Origin: a virus
Strand: one strand, 5' to 3'
Virus record (IMG/VR): IMGVR_UViG_3300018080_000356
Span: 1-37,022 of that record
Length of the DNA: 37,022 nt
Positions 6,908 to 17,000 of the stretch are shown here, piece by piece (the stretch's first letter is position 1; each line of letters opens with the position of its first letter). The notes beneath the pieces are model-generated. The model was not told where the DNA came from, ran no database searches, and was given only the letters and a program-made list of their open reading frames with translations. Both the position numbers and the translations under genes were made by a program.

Positions 6908-8188
6908 ATGCCCGCTGATGCTGCACAGAGATACGAGGAGGAGCAGAGAAGGCTTAAGAGCGAATACGACGGCAAGCCTGTGGAGGATATTCGTGTCACT
7001 GCGCCCCAGGAACCCGAAGTCAACCCAAAGGTTTATAAGGATGTTGAGCCTCTAGTTTTTCGCGGATTTTTGACAGCGTCGGCGGAGATCAATGGCGTAC
7101 CGTTTGTATTCAAGAGCTTGAACCACCATGAGTTTGAGCTTCTACGTTTCAGCGGTTTGCTTGACGATACGGCCGCCAAAGGCTTCTGGGACACCTTTTT
7201 GTCTTACGGCGTATTTATGGTGGAGGGGGTCAATGTCCTCCGTGATCGTGACCAGTGGCTTCCCAGGATAGCCGACACGTTTTCGCCTCTTCCAACAAAA
7301 GCCAAGCGGAAGATCATCCGACACATCTCGGAGATCAATCGACGAGTATCGGCTGCCACGATTCTAACCGAGGCGTACGCCATGGAGAGCATGTCTCGAT
7401 ACCGTTGGATGCAAGTCAAGGGCCTGGATCTGACGGCAACAGCGGTCACAGGAATCGCTGGCACCCAGTCACTGGGAATGAATTGGGCGCAGCATGTTTG
7501 GCGTGCTTTGAATCTGGCGGAAGATCGTAACGATCAACACGAGCGAGACTGGGACAATGCCAAATTCATAGGCTCCTGTTTCGCGGGCAAGGGTCTGAAC
7601 AAAGTCTACGCGCAAGACACGGACCGGAGAAACAAAGACAAAGAGGAACGTATCTCTCGAAAGGACAAGCTGTTGAGAGAGGTGGTTCTTGGAGAGAAGG
7701 TTCCGGAGAAGACCACCATGTTACCCGGTGCCCAGGTAACAGCGCCTCGAACCGTAGAAGAGTTGGCCGATCAGTTAGAAAAGGACCTGCGGGGGGACCA
7801 GGACTGGCACGATAAGGTCATCGCAGATCACGAGCGTCGAATCAAGGAGCAGTATCAGGCTCGACAGAGACAGAGGGAGGAGGCTGCGGAAGCCAGCGCT
7901 TCTCGGTTTGGGAATCGCAACGTTATTGGAGGGTCAGAACTCGATGGTCTAACGGTTCAAGAAGTCGAGGAGAGAGTTAAACGCTCCAAGCAGATCCAGG
8001 CTCAGAATGCGGCCCGAATGCAGCTTCACTCCGTGCCTGATCAGGAAAAAACAGAGGCGTTCTTGGACAGGTGGGGCGCTACGGGGCCAGAAATAACTAC
8101 TGAGATTGCTAATACAGACCGAGACACATCAGGCGCGACAGCACTCCCGGTTCGGAAGACGCCCGCGACAGACTCGTTTAAGAAATAA
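6908..8188 (+). CDS. Tail assembly chaperone-like protein (second of two)
   Basis: A 426-aa protein whose ATG directly follows the TAG of the previous gene with no spacer. No good Shine-Dalgarno sequence precedes it, so reinitiation or readthrough is likely. Residues 40-260 repeat the outline of the first chaperone-like protein: a strand pair before a loop (GVPFVFKSLNHHEFELLRF against NCEVTLRNLRPDEYVASME) and, about 35 residues later, MVEGVNVL against VVLNGVDL. A helical body follows (PTKAKRKIIRHISEINRRV; RYRWMQVKGLDLTATA). From about 245 the chain is highly charged and probably coiled or extended, with a short Asn/Gly-rich segment near 335 (FGNRNVIGGSELDG). The tape measure follows nine bases later. 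A binder of the tape measure is the best inference; a minor virion protein is the alternative. Confidence 0.55.
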   Translation: MPADAAQRYEEEQRRLKSEYDGKPVEDIRVTAPQEPEVNPKVYKDVEPLVFRGFLTASAEINGVPFVFKSLNHHEFELLRFSGLLDDTAAKGFWDTFLSYGVFMVEGVNVLRDRDQWLPRIADTFSPLPTKAKRKIIRHISEINRRVSAATILTEAYAMESMSRYRWMQVKGLDLTATAVTGIAGTQSLGMNWAQHVWRALNLAEDRNDQHERDWDNAKFIGSCFAGKGLNKVYAQDTDRRNKDKEERISRKDKLLREVVLGEKVPEKTTMLPGAQVTAPRTVEELADQLEKDLRGDQDWHDKVIADHERRIKEQYQARQRQREEAAEASASRFGNRNVIGGSELDGLTVQEVEERVKRSKQIQAQNAARMQLHSVPDQEKTEAFLDRWGATGPEITTEIANTDRDTSGATALPVRKTPATDSFKK

Positions 8189-8197
8189 GGGTTAGAT

Positions 8198-11100
8198 ATG
8201 CCAGAGCCGTCCAAATCAGAAGTGCTTCACATGCAGTTCCAACTTGACACCAAAGACGTGATCAAGTCCATGGAGCATTTCAAGAAGGCAGCGAACAAAT
8301 ATCTCGGCGCGATTGAGAAGAAGGAGAGGGATGTCTCCACGACGATGGGGAAGTACATCACGAAGCTGGGTAAAATTAAGCCCGCCTTCGCTCCCGCTCT
8401 CAAAGCGATGCAGGAGCTTGAAGACGATATAGCTAAAATCGACAAGCAGATGGCTACTGCCGACGCTAGGATGCGAGGAGCCAGCGAGGAAAAGGTAGCA
8501 GCGATACAAGAAGAGATTAGGGGCATTAAAGAACGAAAGAAAGAGAAATTGGACGAGCTTGGTAAGCTCGCCAAGGAGGCTAAGAAGGACATAGACATCG
8601 AAATGGTCACGGGTATAGACGCTGCCCGTGAGGCAGGTAAAGAGATAGCAAAACCTCTTGAACTCATTGCGAAGAAGGACTTGCCAGGGGCTGGGAAAGC
8701 GTTAGGGGGCCTCTTAAAGAAGAGCGGGAAGGGGTTCATGGCCATGGGCGAAATGAAGATGGACCCCAAGGCGAAACGTGGAATGATGGGAGGCATTGCT
8801 AGGGGGGCAGGTGGTCTGGCCAAAGGTCTTGGGCCTATAGTGAAAGTGCTCTCCAAGGCCGCACCATTCATAGGGTTGATGTCAGGCGCTGTGATGGGCC
8901 TCATGAAGATTTTCATGGACGCAGAATCAGCGGCCAAAGGATTTCACAAGGGTATACTAGAGACAACGAGCACGGCAGGTTACTTAAGCCGGAATTTAGG
9001 GGACGTGTCAGACGCCTCTGAAGCGTTAGAAGCGGACCTTAAAGTAGTACGTGACGCGGCGATGGATTGGAGTAACGTCCAGTGGGGGATTTCCAAAGAC
9101 ACCGCTCAGGCGTTCATAAGTTCCCTGACAGCGGAGGGGGTGACTCTTCGCCGGTTAAGAGAGGAAACCGAGAGGGCGACGGCTGGTATCGATGAGATGG
9201 CTAATACGATCCAGATGTCCGTCGCCTACTCACGCGCTTTTGGGGTGAGCTTGAATGAGCTAAGCCAGCTTCAAGGTGAGTTGATGACTGAAGTAGGCAT
9301 GGGCTTAGACACCGTCAACACCAGTTTTCAAATGATGACGAGAGGAGCCGAAGAGGCGGGGATGGCCTCTAACAAATTCTTCGGACTCGTTAAAAGCTTC
9401 TCGGCTGATCTGTCGTTGTTCACGCTTCGCATGGCTGACTTAGTCAAGGTTATGACGGTGCTGGGCAAGACCATGAGTCCGCGCAATGCCCAACAATACC
9501 TTCAGACGATCACTCAATTTTTCAAGGGCCAAGGATTGTTGGATCGGACCCGTGCCGTCATGCTCGGGGGAAAGAAGGAGGTAGGGGGGGTCCTCAAAGC
9601 TGACCTTGGACGGAGGGTTGAGGGGATGCTTACCGATCTAGGCCCGGATATAGCTAAGGTGTTAGGCCCTGAAATAACTAAGGGTAAAACAGGAGACGTT
9701 GTTAAAGCGATGGCGCAGTTCAGTGACAAGCTTACGGGCGCTCAACGAGAAGCCATACTCGATGCGACGATAATGCAAGGGAAATTAAATTCCGGGAACC
9801 TGATCGAAATAGCCTCTGCTTTGAAAGATGCTAGTCCAATAGCTGTGACACAAATCTTAGACAAGATCTCTCAGAAGAGGTTCGGCAAACCGATGTCCCA
9901 ACTTGTGGGGCAACAGAAGATTGCGTTCGAGGCTATGACCGGTTTTAACGATGAGATGATCGATCAAAACCGGAAGGCGGCTGCCGGGGTTGAGCAGGTA
10001 CAAATGGATTTGGCCTTCAAGATCGAGAGGTATCAGAAGGAGTCAGTGGGCAAGAGTGAGGAGCAACTCAAAGAGTTGCGTAAGCAGATAGGTATCACCG
10101 CTGTTGAAGAAACTCTAATGAAGAATTTGGGTGTCACTTTAGAGAAGGACGGGGCCGCGAAAGAGGTCCGTGACGCCACGGCTTCAAAAATTTGGCACAG
10201 TATGGACGCTAAACAAAAGGATTTGATCAAAGGCGTCGAAGACCAAAGGAATTTTCAAAAAGAGATTGCTGACCATCAAGTTAGTATTGCGGAGAGGTTG
10301 GGGATCATAGCCGATTTCTTGTTGAACAAGCTCTATAACATCATGATGGGGGTGTGGCATTCTATAGGGGACATCTTCAAGTGGTTAGGAGACAAGTTCG
10401 GCAAGGTTGTTGGGCGTGGGGTGGAGGCCGAACGCGGTCAGCGTTTCAGAATGGCGGCCACAAGGGTGGGCGACCCAAGGATGACCAAAGCCTTGGAGGA
10501 CTCCGAGGGTGACATATGGAAAGCCAGGAACTTGATGATCGAGTCCATGGGGAAGGAGATGATAGCGGACCTCGAAGCGGGTAATAAGAAAGTACAAGAA
10601 CTCTCCAAAGACCTATGGGAACTACCGAAAGAAGAACGGGAAAAGCGTTTAAAGGAGTTGGAAGGGACAGAGTCAATTGCGGGGTATGTGGGTACCACGA
10701 AAGAAGAACTCTACAAGATGAGCAAGGAGATGGGTCCTGATTATCTCGTGTGGTACCTGGGCGAGATGAAGAAGGCGATTGCTGAGTCGGGGTTCGAGGG
10801 AGCCGGGGGCAAAACTAAAGCCACGGCCGAAACCAAGGCCGTAGCCAAAGCGGCTCCTTCCCCTCCTCCTGACGACGCGCCGGTCCCGAAAAAGGTTGCC
10901 GAAGAGGTGGCCAAGGAGGACTTGAAGGCTCAAGCGTCAACCAAGGATTCCGTGGATGCTGTAGGGGAGACCGTCGCGGCAGGGGCTAAAGAAACCATTA
11001 AGGGTGTAGAGGAGGTCAAGAAGGCTATCGACAAACCTTCGAGTGATCACAAGAAAGCGGTCACTGACTCCACTCTCGAAGCCATCCGCAAAGGGCTTTT

Positions 11101-11512
11101 TGAATATTACATGTACTCCGCGTTTGAAGATCGAGCGATGGTGGCCGAAGGCATGAAGTCAGGGGCCTTTGATCCAACGACGTTTGGAGAGAAAGTTGCC
11201 GAAGGCGCGACGAAGAAAGGAGACGTGGCAGACACAACGATTACGAGCCTTGTCGAAGCTAAAAGAGTGAAACCAGCGCAAGCTGGTGGCCTTGTTGCCA
11301 GTATAGTGGATGGTAAGGCCACGTTATCCAGATTGCCTCCTGGGGAGGGGTGGACTCCTATAGGTGTTGGAGAGCGGATTCTTCCCGCTGGGGCTGGCGG
11401 GGGCGGCAGTGTGAAGGTCGAGTTGGCGTTGAAAGGCGATTTCGGCCGGTTTATCCAGGCTCGCGTCATCGAGGGCACGGCTCAGTTCGAGAAGAACAAA
11501 CGTCTGCGTTGA
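8198..11512 (+). CDS. Tape measure protein
   Basis: A 1104-aa protein that sets tail length inside the tube and leaves the tail at infection. The first ~150 residues are charged coiled coil (KKERDVSTTMGKYITKLGKIK; EEIRGIKERKKEKLDELG). A Gly/Ala/Met-rich stretch from about 165 leads into a hydrophobic segment at 222-240 (APFIGLMSGAVMGLMKIFM), the membrane-active type seen in tape measures. Long helices fill 250-800, and an Ala/Lys/Glu-rich linker lies near 870-960. The C-terminus has the common tape-measure ending: GVGERILPAG at 1056-1065, a glycine run, then VKVELALKGDFGRFIQARV. By the usual rule of about 0.15 nm per residue the tail would be near 165 nm. No lysozyme or peptidase domain is seen; the hydrolase is on the 12212 gene. 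The gene uses more A-ending codons than its neighbours. Confidence 0.9.
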   Translation: MPEPSKSEVLHMQFQLDTKDVIKSMEHFKKAANKYLGAIEKKERDVSTTMGKYITKLGKIKPAFAPALKAMQELEDDIAKIDKQMATADARMRGASEEKVAAIQEEIRGIKERKKEKLDELGKLAKEAKKDIDIEMVTGIDAAREAGKEIAKPLELIAKKDLPGAGKALGGLLKKSGKGFMAMGEMKMDPKAKRGMMGGIARGAGGLAKGLGPIVKVLSKAAPFIGLMSGAVMGLMKIFMDAESAAKGFHKGILETTSTAGYLSRNLGDVSDASEALEADLKVVRDAAMDWSNVQWGISKDTAQAFISSLTAEGVTLRRLREETERATAGIDEMANTIQMSVAYSRAFGVSLNELSQLQGELMTEVGMGLDTVNTSFQMMTRGAEEAGMASNKFFGLVKSFSADLSLFTLRMADLVKVMTVLGKTMSPRNAQQYLQTITQFFKGQGLLDRTRAVMLGGKKEVGGVLKADLGRRVEGMLTDLGPDIAKVLGPEITKGKTGDVVKAMAQFSDKLTGAQREAILDATIMQGKLNSGNLIEIASALKDASPIAVTQILDKISQKRFGKPMSQLVGQQKIAFEAMTGFNDEMIDQNRKAAAGVEQVQMDLAFKIERYQKESVGKSEEQLKELRKQIGITAVEETLMKNLGVTLEKDGAAKEVRDATASKIWHSMDAKQKDLIKGVEDQRNFQKEIADHQVSIAERLGIIADFLLNKLYNIMMGVWHSIGDIFKWLGDKFGKVVGRGVEAERGQRFRMAATRVGDPRMTKALEDSEGDIWKARNLMIESMGKEMIADLEAGNKKVQELSKDLWELPKEEREKRLKELEGTESIAGYVGTTKEELYKMSKEMGPDYLVWYLGEMKKAIAESGFEGAGGKTKATAETKAVAKAAPSPPPDDAPVPKKVAEEVAKEDLKAQASTKDSVDAVGETVAAGAKETIKGVEEVKKAIDKPSSDHKKAVTDSTLEAIRKGLFEYYMYSAFEDRAMVAEGMKSGAFDPTTFGEKVAEGATKKGDVADTTITSLVEAKRVKPAQAGGLVASIVDGKATLSRLPPGEGWTPIGVGERILPAGAGGGGSVKVELALKGDFGRFIQARVIEGTAQFEKNKRLR

Positions 11513-11519
11513 GGGATAG

Positions 11520-12215
11520 ATGCCACGTATTCCGTCAGCAAACCCTGATTTCGACGAGCTACAGGTCCCCACCGAGAGTCCTAACTACTCCCACGGGCTT
11601 GAGCGGCGGAAGACCAATATCCCCATGGCGTTTCAGATAACAAGTCCGTTCAACAGTCGGAGGGTGCTTCTTCCGCACGCTCTCGTCATGCATGTCAATC
11701 CGGAGAGCCTCCAAGAGAACCACATCAAGAAGGTCGAACGTTTCCAGACCCGTGGTGGGTACGTAGAGCAACACTGGGGCGATGAGCTTTCGGACCTCAA
11801 CTGCGACGGCTCTACCGGTGCTTTCATGAACATCTACACGGGGTTGTCGTCCGTGCTACGGCAGAAGACCATAGCCTGGGACCGTTACCGGGACCTCCAC
11901 GACCTATACCGTAATAATGGGAGCGTCTACGACCCGTATGGGAATGTTGTGCTCCAAGGCCATGTGATGCTCATGTATGACCGGGGGACCTACTTGGGGT
12001 ATTTCCGGTCGTTCGACGCCGAAGAGAGCGATGAACAACCTTTCGCGTTTCGCGTGTCGTGGGCGTTCAAGGTCGAAGAGGAGATTATGAGAATTCCTGG
12101 CCTGGGTGTTAATCCAACACAAAGAGGTAAATACGACGCGAGCGCTAAATACTTCGGGAGCACTAATAACGTTAAGAAAATCGTTACCACCTCAGAACCA
12201 GAGGTTGGAGCATGA
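11520..12215 (+). CDS. Tube-like baseplate/tail connector protein (small paralogue)
   Basis: A 231-aa protein starting behind GAGGGA seven bases after the tape measure stop. Residues 55-190 form a domain beginning VMHVNPESLQ, with a marked GYVEQHWGDE at 80-89, then RYRDLHDLYRNNGSVYDPYG, a strand pair (VMLMYDRGTYLGYFRSFDAEE) and the ending PFAFRVSWAFKVEEEI. The same outline recurs near the C-terminus of the next protein. Proteins of this kind sit between tape measure and hub in many myoviruses. T4 uses two tube-like proteins, gp48 and gp54, to join hub to tube, and I infer that role by position and pairing. The last ~40 residues look flexible. The stop overlaps the next start by four bases (ATGA). 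Confidence 0.6.
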   Translation: MPRIPSANPDFDELQVPTESPNYSHGLERRKTNIPMAFQITSPFNSRRVLLPHALVMHVNPESLQENHIKKVERFQTRGGYVEQHWGDELSDLNCDGSTGAFMNIYTGLSSVLRQKTIAWDRYRDLHDLYRNNGSVYDPYGNVVLQGHVMLMYDRGTYLGYFRSFDAEESDEQPFAFRVSWAFKVEEEIMRIPGLGVNPTQRGKYDASAKYFGSTNNVKKIVTTSEPEVGA

Positions 12216-14044
12216 CGACAACTGAAAACTCAGAGCTAAAGACGTACCAGCAAATCGAACAGGAGGCCGACTTTTATCAGCCAGCCGTCTACGAATTGTT
12301 GAGTTTTTATCATGCTCTCGCGCTCCACGAGGACCCTCTTGACGGTCAGTTCATTCCTCTAACGACGGTTCAGCCGTGGGAACAAGAGCGGACGTTGATG
12401 TTCGCTGTCGGTCTGATTCCACCTTCTTCTAACGTCACCGGCCGGTTGCTGGATCGTACAGCCACTATCCGCACCCTCGAAGAGCAAAACCTGGAAGAGC
12501 TACAACAGGAAAACCCGGATGTGAGTTCTTCTTCCACGGGAGATCTTCCAGGCGAGACGGGTGGTATTTCAACGAGAACGACGGAGCCTAATGGCCCAAC
12601 GTCAACGTCAAACAAGGACTTCTGGGTCCGGTATGTGGTGATGTGTAACCGACTAGGTTGTCAGCCGGAAGAGTTGGCACGTGTGATCCAGGCCGAGAGC
12701 GGCTGGAATCCGGCAGCGGGGGCCAAGAATAAGGACGGTAAGGTTACAGCCAAGGGTTTGATCCAATTCATCAAGTCAACGGCCACGGGTAAGAAGATAG
12801 GTATGACTCCGGAGCAGTGGGACAATATGGAGACCATGTCTCGGGAGGAACAGCTTACGTTCATAGAGCGTTTCTACAAAGGTCGGTCGAAAGGGAGAAA
12901 CGCTTTCGAACTCAAGGCCGTGACACTCGGGGGCTTCAACAACCCGGACGGTTCTATCTACCACGGTAACGCCAGAGAACCCGAATACAGGAACGCCAAG
13001 AGACAACGCTCAGCTTACCAGAGGAACAAAGCTCTAGATAAGCCGCCCCCGCCGAAGGGGTATCTCACTCCGGAGGACGTAGCCTTCCGTCTGGCGAAGA
13101 AACCGTTAAGAAAGAAGTACCGTTCCAAGATCAATCAAGCCAGACGTAAGCTTGGTATGGCGGTTGGGTACGAGCCGTTTCAGCCAGACGGTCGTAGTTC
13201 GGGTAAATGGGCAAAAGGAGGTTCCAGGAACGCTAACAAAGCGTTCAAGACGGCGTGGGCGGTGGCCAACAAGGACTTGAATCAGACAAACCTTGGGAAG
13301 GAGTTCATGCACGCCCAGCGGGCGATGATCAATCAAACGCTTGACGCGCTGGACCAGATGGCCAAGACCCCGCCGCTGCGTCTTCTGGTCAACCCTCAGT
13401 CGTTCAGGGTATCGGCCGAGAAGTTGATAGCCGACGGTGGTTGGGGCCGGAACGGTCATATCATCGAACACTGGGGCGACAACCAGGATACGATTGAGGG
13501 TTCCGGTAAGATTGCCGCGTTCTATTCCTTGGACACGACGGAAGGTAATAGCCCTGGTCTCTCTCGTACGGCTCGGCAGTTCTCAGCCAGCTACCAGAAC
13601 CTCCTGGCTTTGTGGCTTATTTACAAGAACAACGGTGGTATATATTTTCCCGATCCCCTTGCCGCCAGCAACTCTCACGCCAAGAATCTCTCGGTGTTAG
13701 GTTCTGTGTACCTTTATTACGACGGGATTCTATACGTGGGGTCTTTTGACACGTTCAACCTCACCGAGGCCGACGCAGACCCGTTTACGTTGGAATACAC
13801 ATTCGCCTTTACGGTGCGGGCTTGGTTCCTTCTCGATCATCTGGGCGATGATCAGTACACATACGGTCAAGGTCCTCCCGTTCCATCGTTGCCGACAGGT
13901 TCGGCTGATCCGCCCTTATCCACGGGTAACAACGAACAACCTGCCCCAGATGTGCCCCTACCCCCCGGAGTCGAAGAGGCGAGGATAGAAGAAGAGGCTT
14001 TCACTGGCGGCGGCGAGTTTGATTTTGATCTTGGAGACGTTTGA
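12212..14044 (+). CDS. Lytic transglycosylase fused to a tube-like connector domain
   Basis: A 610-aa protein that probably cuts peptidoglycan locally during tail penetration. Residues 1-85 are an unrecognised N-terminal part and 90-135 a Ser/Thr/Gly linker. Residues 138-245 are an SLT/lysozyme-fold domain, with the catalytic Glu162 in QAESGWNP and the conserved partner motif AKGLIQF at 180-186, a normal arrangement for Slt70-type enzymes. A basic, Pro-containing region follows (about 260-385). Residues 388-545 repeat the tube-like domain of the preceding protein: LLVNPQSFRV, HIIEHWGD at 416-423, IYKNNGGIYF, YYDGILYVGSFDTFN, then PFTLEYTFAFTVRAWF. The tail is Pro/Gly-rich and acidic. Placing the hydrolase on a ring protein next to the hub would bring it to the cell wall with the tube tip, as gp5 lysozyme does in T4. 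Confidence 0.82.
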   Translation: MTTTENSELKTYQQIEQEADFYQPAVYELLSFYHALALHEDPLDGQFIPLTTVQPWEQERTLMFAVGLIPPSSNVTGRLLDRTATIRTLEEQNLEELQQENPDVSSSSTGDLPGETGGISTRTTEPNGPTSTSNKDFWVRYVVMCNRLGCQPEELARVIQAESGWNPAAGAKNKDGKVTAKGLIQFIKSTATGKKIGMTPEQWDNMETMSREEQLTFIERFYKGRSKGRNAFELKAVTLGGFNNPDGSIYHGNAREPEYRNAKRQRSAYQRNKALDKPPPPKGYLTPEDVAFRLAKKPLRKKYRSKINQARRKLGMAVGYEPFQPDGRSSGKWAKGGSRNANKAFKTAWAVANKDLNQTNLGKEFMHAQRAMINQTLDALDQMAKTPPLRLLVNPQSFRVSAEKLIADGGWGRNGHIIEHWGDNQDTIEGSGKIAAFYSLDTTEGNSPGLSRTARQFSASYQNLLALWLIYKNNGGIYFPDPLAASNSHAKNLSVLGSVYLYYDGILYVGSFDTFNLTEADADPFTLEYTFAFTVRAWFLLDHLGDDQYTYGQGPPVPSLPTGSADPPLSTGNNEQPAPDVPLPPGVEEARIEEEAFTGGGEFDFDLGDV

Positions 14045-17000
14045 TGGCTCGTGGACCTTACCAGGGTACTTTTCTCCCCAATGTTCGGCCGACAATAGTC
14101 ACGGCTCCAGACGCTATTGTTTTCATTAATGGGGAACAGGAGGTGGTGAGTTGCCCGCAGTGCTCCAGGTCGTTTGATTTCAATAGGTATATCACGTCTA
14201 TCCAGACAGATTTGAGCGTGGAGAGTGTGCCGGGCAGCGCGTCTATACAGTTGTCGATTCCGAGGCACACTATAGACGACTTTTACTTTGACGGTACCGC
14301 GATCATTACCCCTATGATGGAAGTAGAGATCTATGCCAAGGGGTATTATCTGGTCGAAGGTATTCCGCAGTATTACCCGATCTTCTGGGGGATCATCACG
14401 GAGGTCACGGACAACTACTCTGGCGGAGAGCACACGGTTAGCATCAGTTGTTCGGACATACTCAAGTGGTGGGAACTCTGTCAGATGAACATCAACCCTG
14501 CCTACACTGTCCCCGCTGGACAAAGAGGCAGGAACATGGGGCAGAACGTCTACGCCCAGACGAACCCCTACGACATTATTTTCTCCCTTGCTTTCCAGTC
14601 GTTCGGGGACATCGTCGTGGGAACAGGATCTTTGAACCAGTTGGTAAAAGAAACGGCCCAACGGCCGGTGTTTGACGCTGCTTTGGCTGATTTGATGGGC
14701 TACTGGCAGCAACGCTTCTCTCGCATGAGGAGTAATCTGGTTCTCTATGGGACTCAGGGCGTAGCAGTTCGCGGGGACACGCTCTACCAAGCCTATTCCC
14801 AGAGCAATCCACCGGGCACCGTCCCAAAGAAGCGCTTTGCGTCTACGGCGGTAAGCTACGCCAACGGGGGGAACGATGGCGGTCAGATGGTATTCGACCC
14901 CACGTCCTCCAATGTAGCCGCCTACCGGAACGTCTTTTCTCAAGCCGGGCAGGTAGATCTTTGGCAGTCTGAATTCCAGACGAAGTTAGAGTTGGCGAAC
15001 GCTGCTAAGGAGGCCATAGGTTTCGAATTTTACATGGATGTGACAGGGGATATCGTCTTCAAGCCGCCTTTTTACAACCTCGACGTGTTGGGGAACAAGC
15101 CTGTCTCCTGGATTCAGGATATTGATATTGAAAGCTGGGATTTCGGAGATTCGGAGTCAGAGGTAGTCACACAGATTATCCTACAAGGACAGTGGGGAGG
15201 CATTAACGACTATGGGATGCCCGCCGACGTGACACCGTTCACATCTGTTACGGACTACCACCTATTGAGAAAGTACGGTTGGAGATCAAGGCCCCTCAAT
15301 TCTGAGTTCATGGGCAACGTCCATACCATGTTCTACCATGGCTTGGATTTGCTGGACAGGCTCAACTCTCGTCGTCATAGGGGGACGGTGACGATTCCGA
15401 TGCGCCCTGAGTTGCGTATAGGGTTCCCTGTATATGTCGCCCCCAAGGATCAAGTCTGGTACCTGCAAGGTATAAGCCATAGTTTTTCGGCGGGAAGCCG
15501 GGCTATGACGACTCTGAACCTGACGGCCAAGCGTTCCAAGTTCATCGCGCCTCGCGGGGTCGGAGTATTGAAGTTACAGAAGTTTTCCGGTGAAGCGGAA
15601 AAGAACAAGGCGGGGACTCCCGACTCCTTTCATTACAGTTCCCGGCAGCTATCCAAAAGCGGCGTGTTCAGTTTGGATGTCCGCAACGCCGCCTCCGTGC
15701 CGCCGACCGAAGAGGCTTTCAATTCTAAATCGGGAGACGACAACCCTTATGAACCCCTCATTCTACGGCACCCGAAAACTGGTCGAATCGTAGGCTATCC
15801 GAACGTGGTGATGGCTTACACTCGGCCGTTCGCCCCGGCTGACATAAGTGATCAGGCGGGTGAGAAAAAGGGTGGCGCGAACAAGTATGTTCCAAAGGAG
15901 GCTCAGGCTCAGACCCAGTTAGCCAAGGATGCTTACGACGAGAGAATCCATCCGAAGTTTAAGGCAAATGATGAAGATGCGTTGACCGACAAGTACCTGA
16001 ACAATCGTTATCAATACGGTTTGAATTCCGCTGGTGTCTACATTTACGCCCACGACGCTTCTGCCAGAGGCGGCGCGATTAGCGAGATTCTAACACTACC
16101 GAAGAAGAACCTAAACGTCACGCCGAAGTCGGATTCTTCTTTGAATGTCCTTGCGTCTCAAACAGCCATGATACGTCCGGTGAGCGACGAAAGGGGGTTC
16201 GAGGTCATTGGCCATTACCGCTATGGCAGACGTGTCTCGTTGAAGGACGGCCGACTGATCACGAACGTGGACGCCAAAACTCAGAGCCGGGCCACGGTTG
16301 ATGTGCAACTGGCGTTATCGGGCGGTATGCAGGAGATGTTAACAGCCGAGTCTCAAGGGTTGACCACGGTCCACACAGGTTATGCTAACCCGGCCGGAAC
16401 TCTGACCACTCTGACTCCTGAGGAACGACAGAGCGCGGCCGTTCTGAACCCAGATAGCCGGGAACCGGAATTCGTTGATGTTGGGGACAACTTTGTCGAT
16501 AACGCTCCTCTCGGGTCACAGCAAAATCAGGGTTCCCCCGAAGTCGAAGCCTCGCAATTGTCTCGGGCCTTAACTTTGATGGAGATGTCCGTCAAAGACG
16601 CTTCCACATACAACAATGAGAACTGTGTTTGTCTTACAGGGCGACAAGATCTGGCTTTCATCAATTCCGGGTATCAAGTTAGAACTCTCACGGGAGGTTC
16701 GTCGGCCGAAGAAGAACAAACAGCCTTGTCCTCCTTGGAAGCGTTGGGCGGTCCGGTTAATAGCGGGGCGTCACAAGCTGCCGCCCGGAACGTCAATTCC
16801 TTGACGGCCCAGGTACGCACGGCGGAGGAAAGATTGGCCGAACTCGACCGGCGGCTAAACCAACCTGACGCTGATGTAGCCGCTATCACCAACGAACATC
16901 TGGATCAGCAAAGGGTGGTTAGAAGATTGAAGGTCCGCCTCACGGAGGCGGAAGAGAGATTAGAGGAGGTGCAGAGCAAGTATCAAACCGAGAATTCCAT

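Noticed and set aside
13867-14943. 358-codon ORF on the - strand
   Set aside because: It spans the junction of two well-supported + strand genes, shows no recognisable domain and fits a shadow of GC-biased codon positions. The same holds for the other - strand ORFs, such as 4573-5295.
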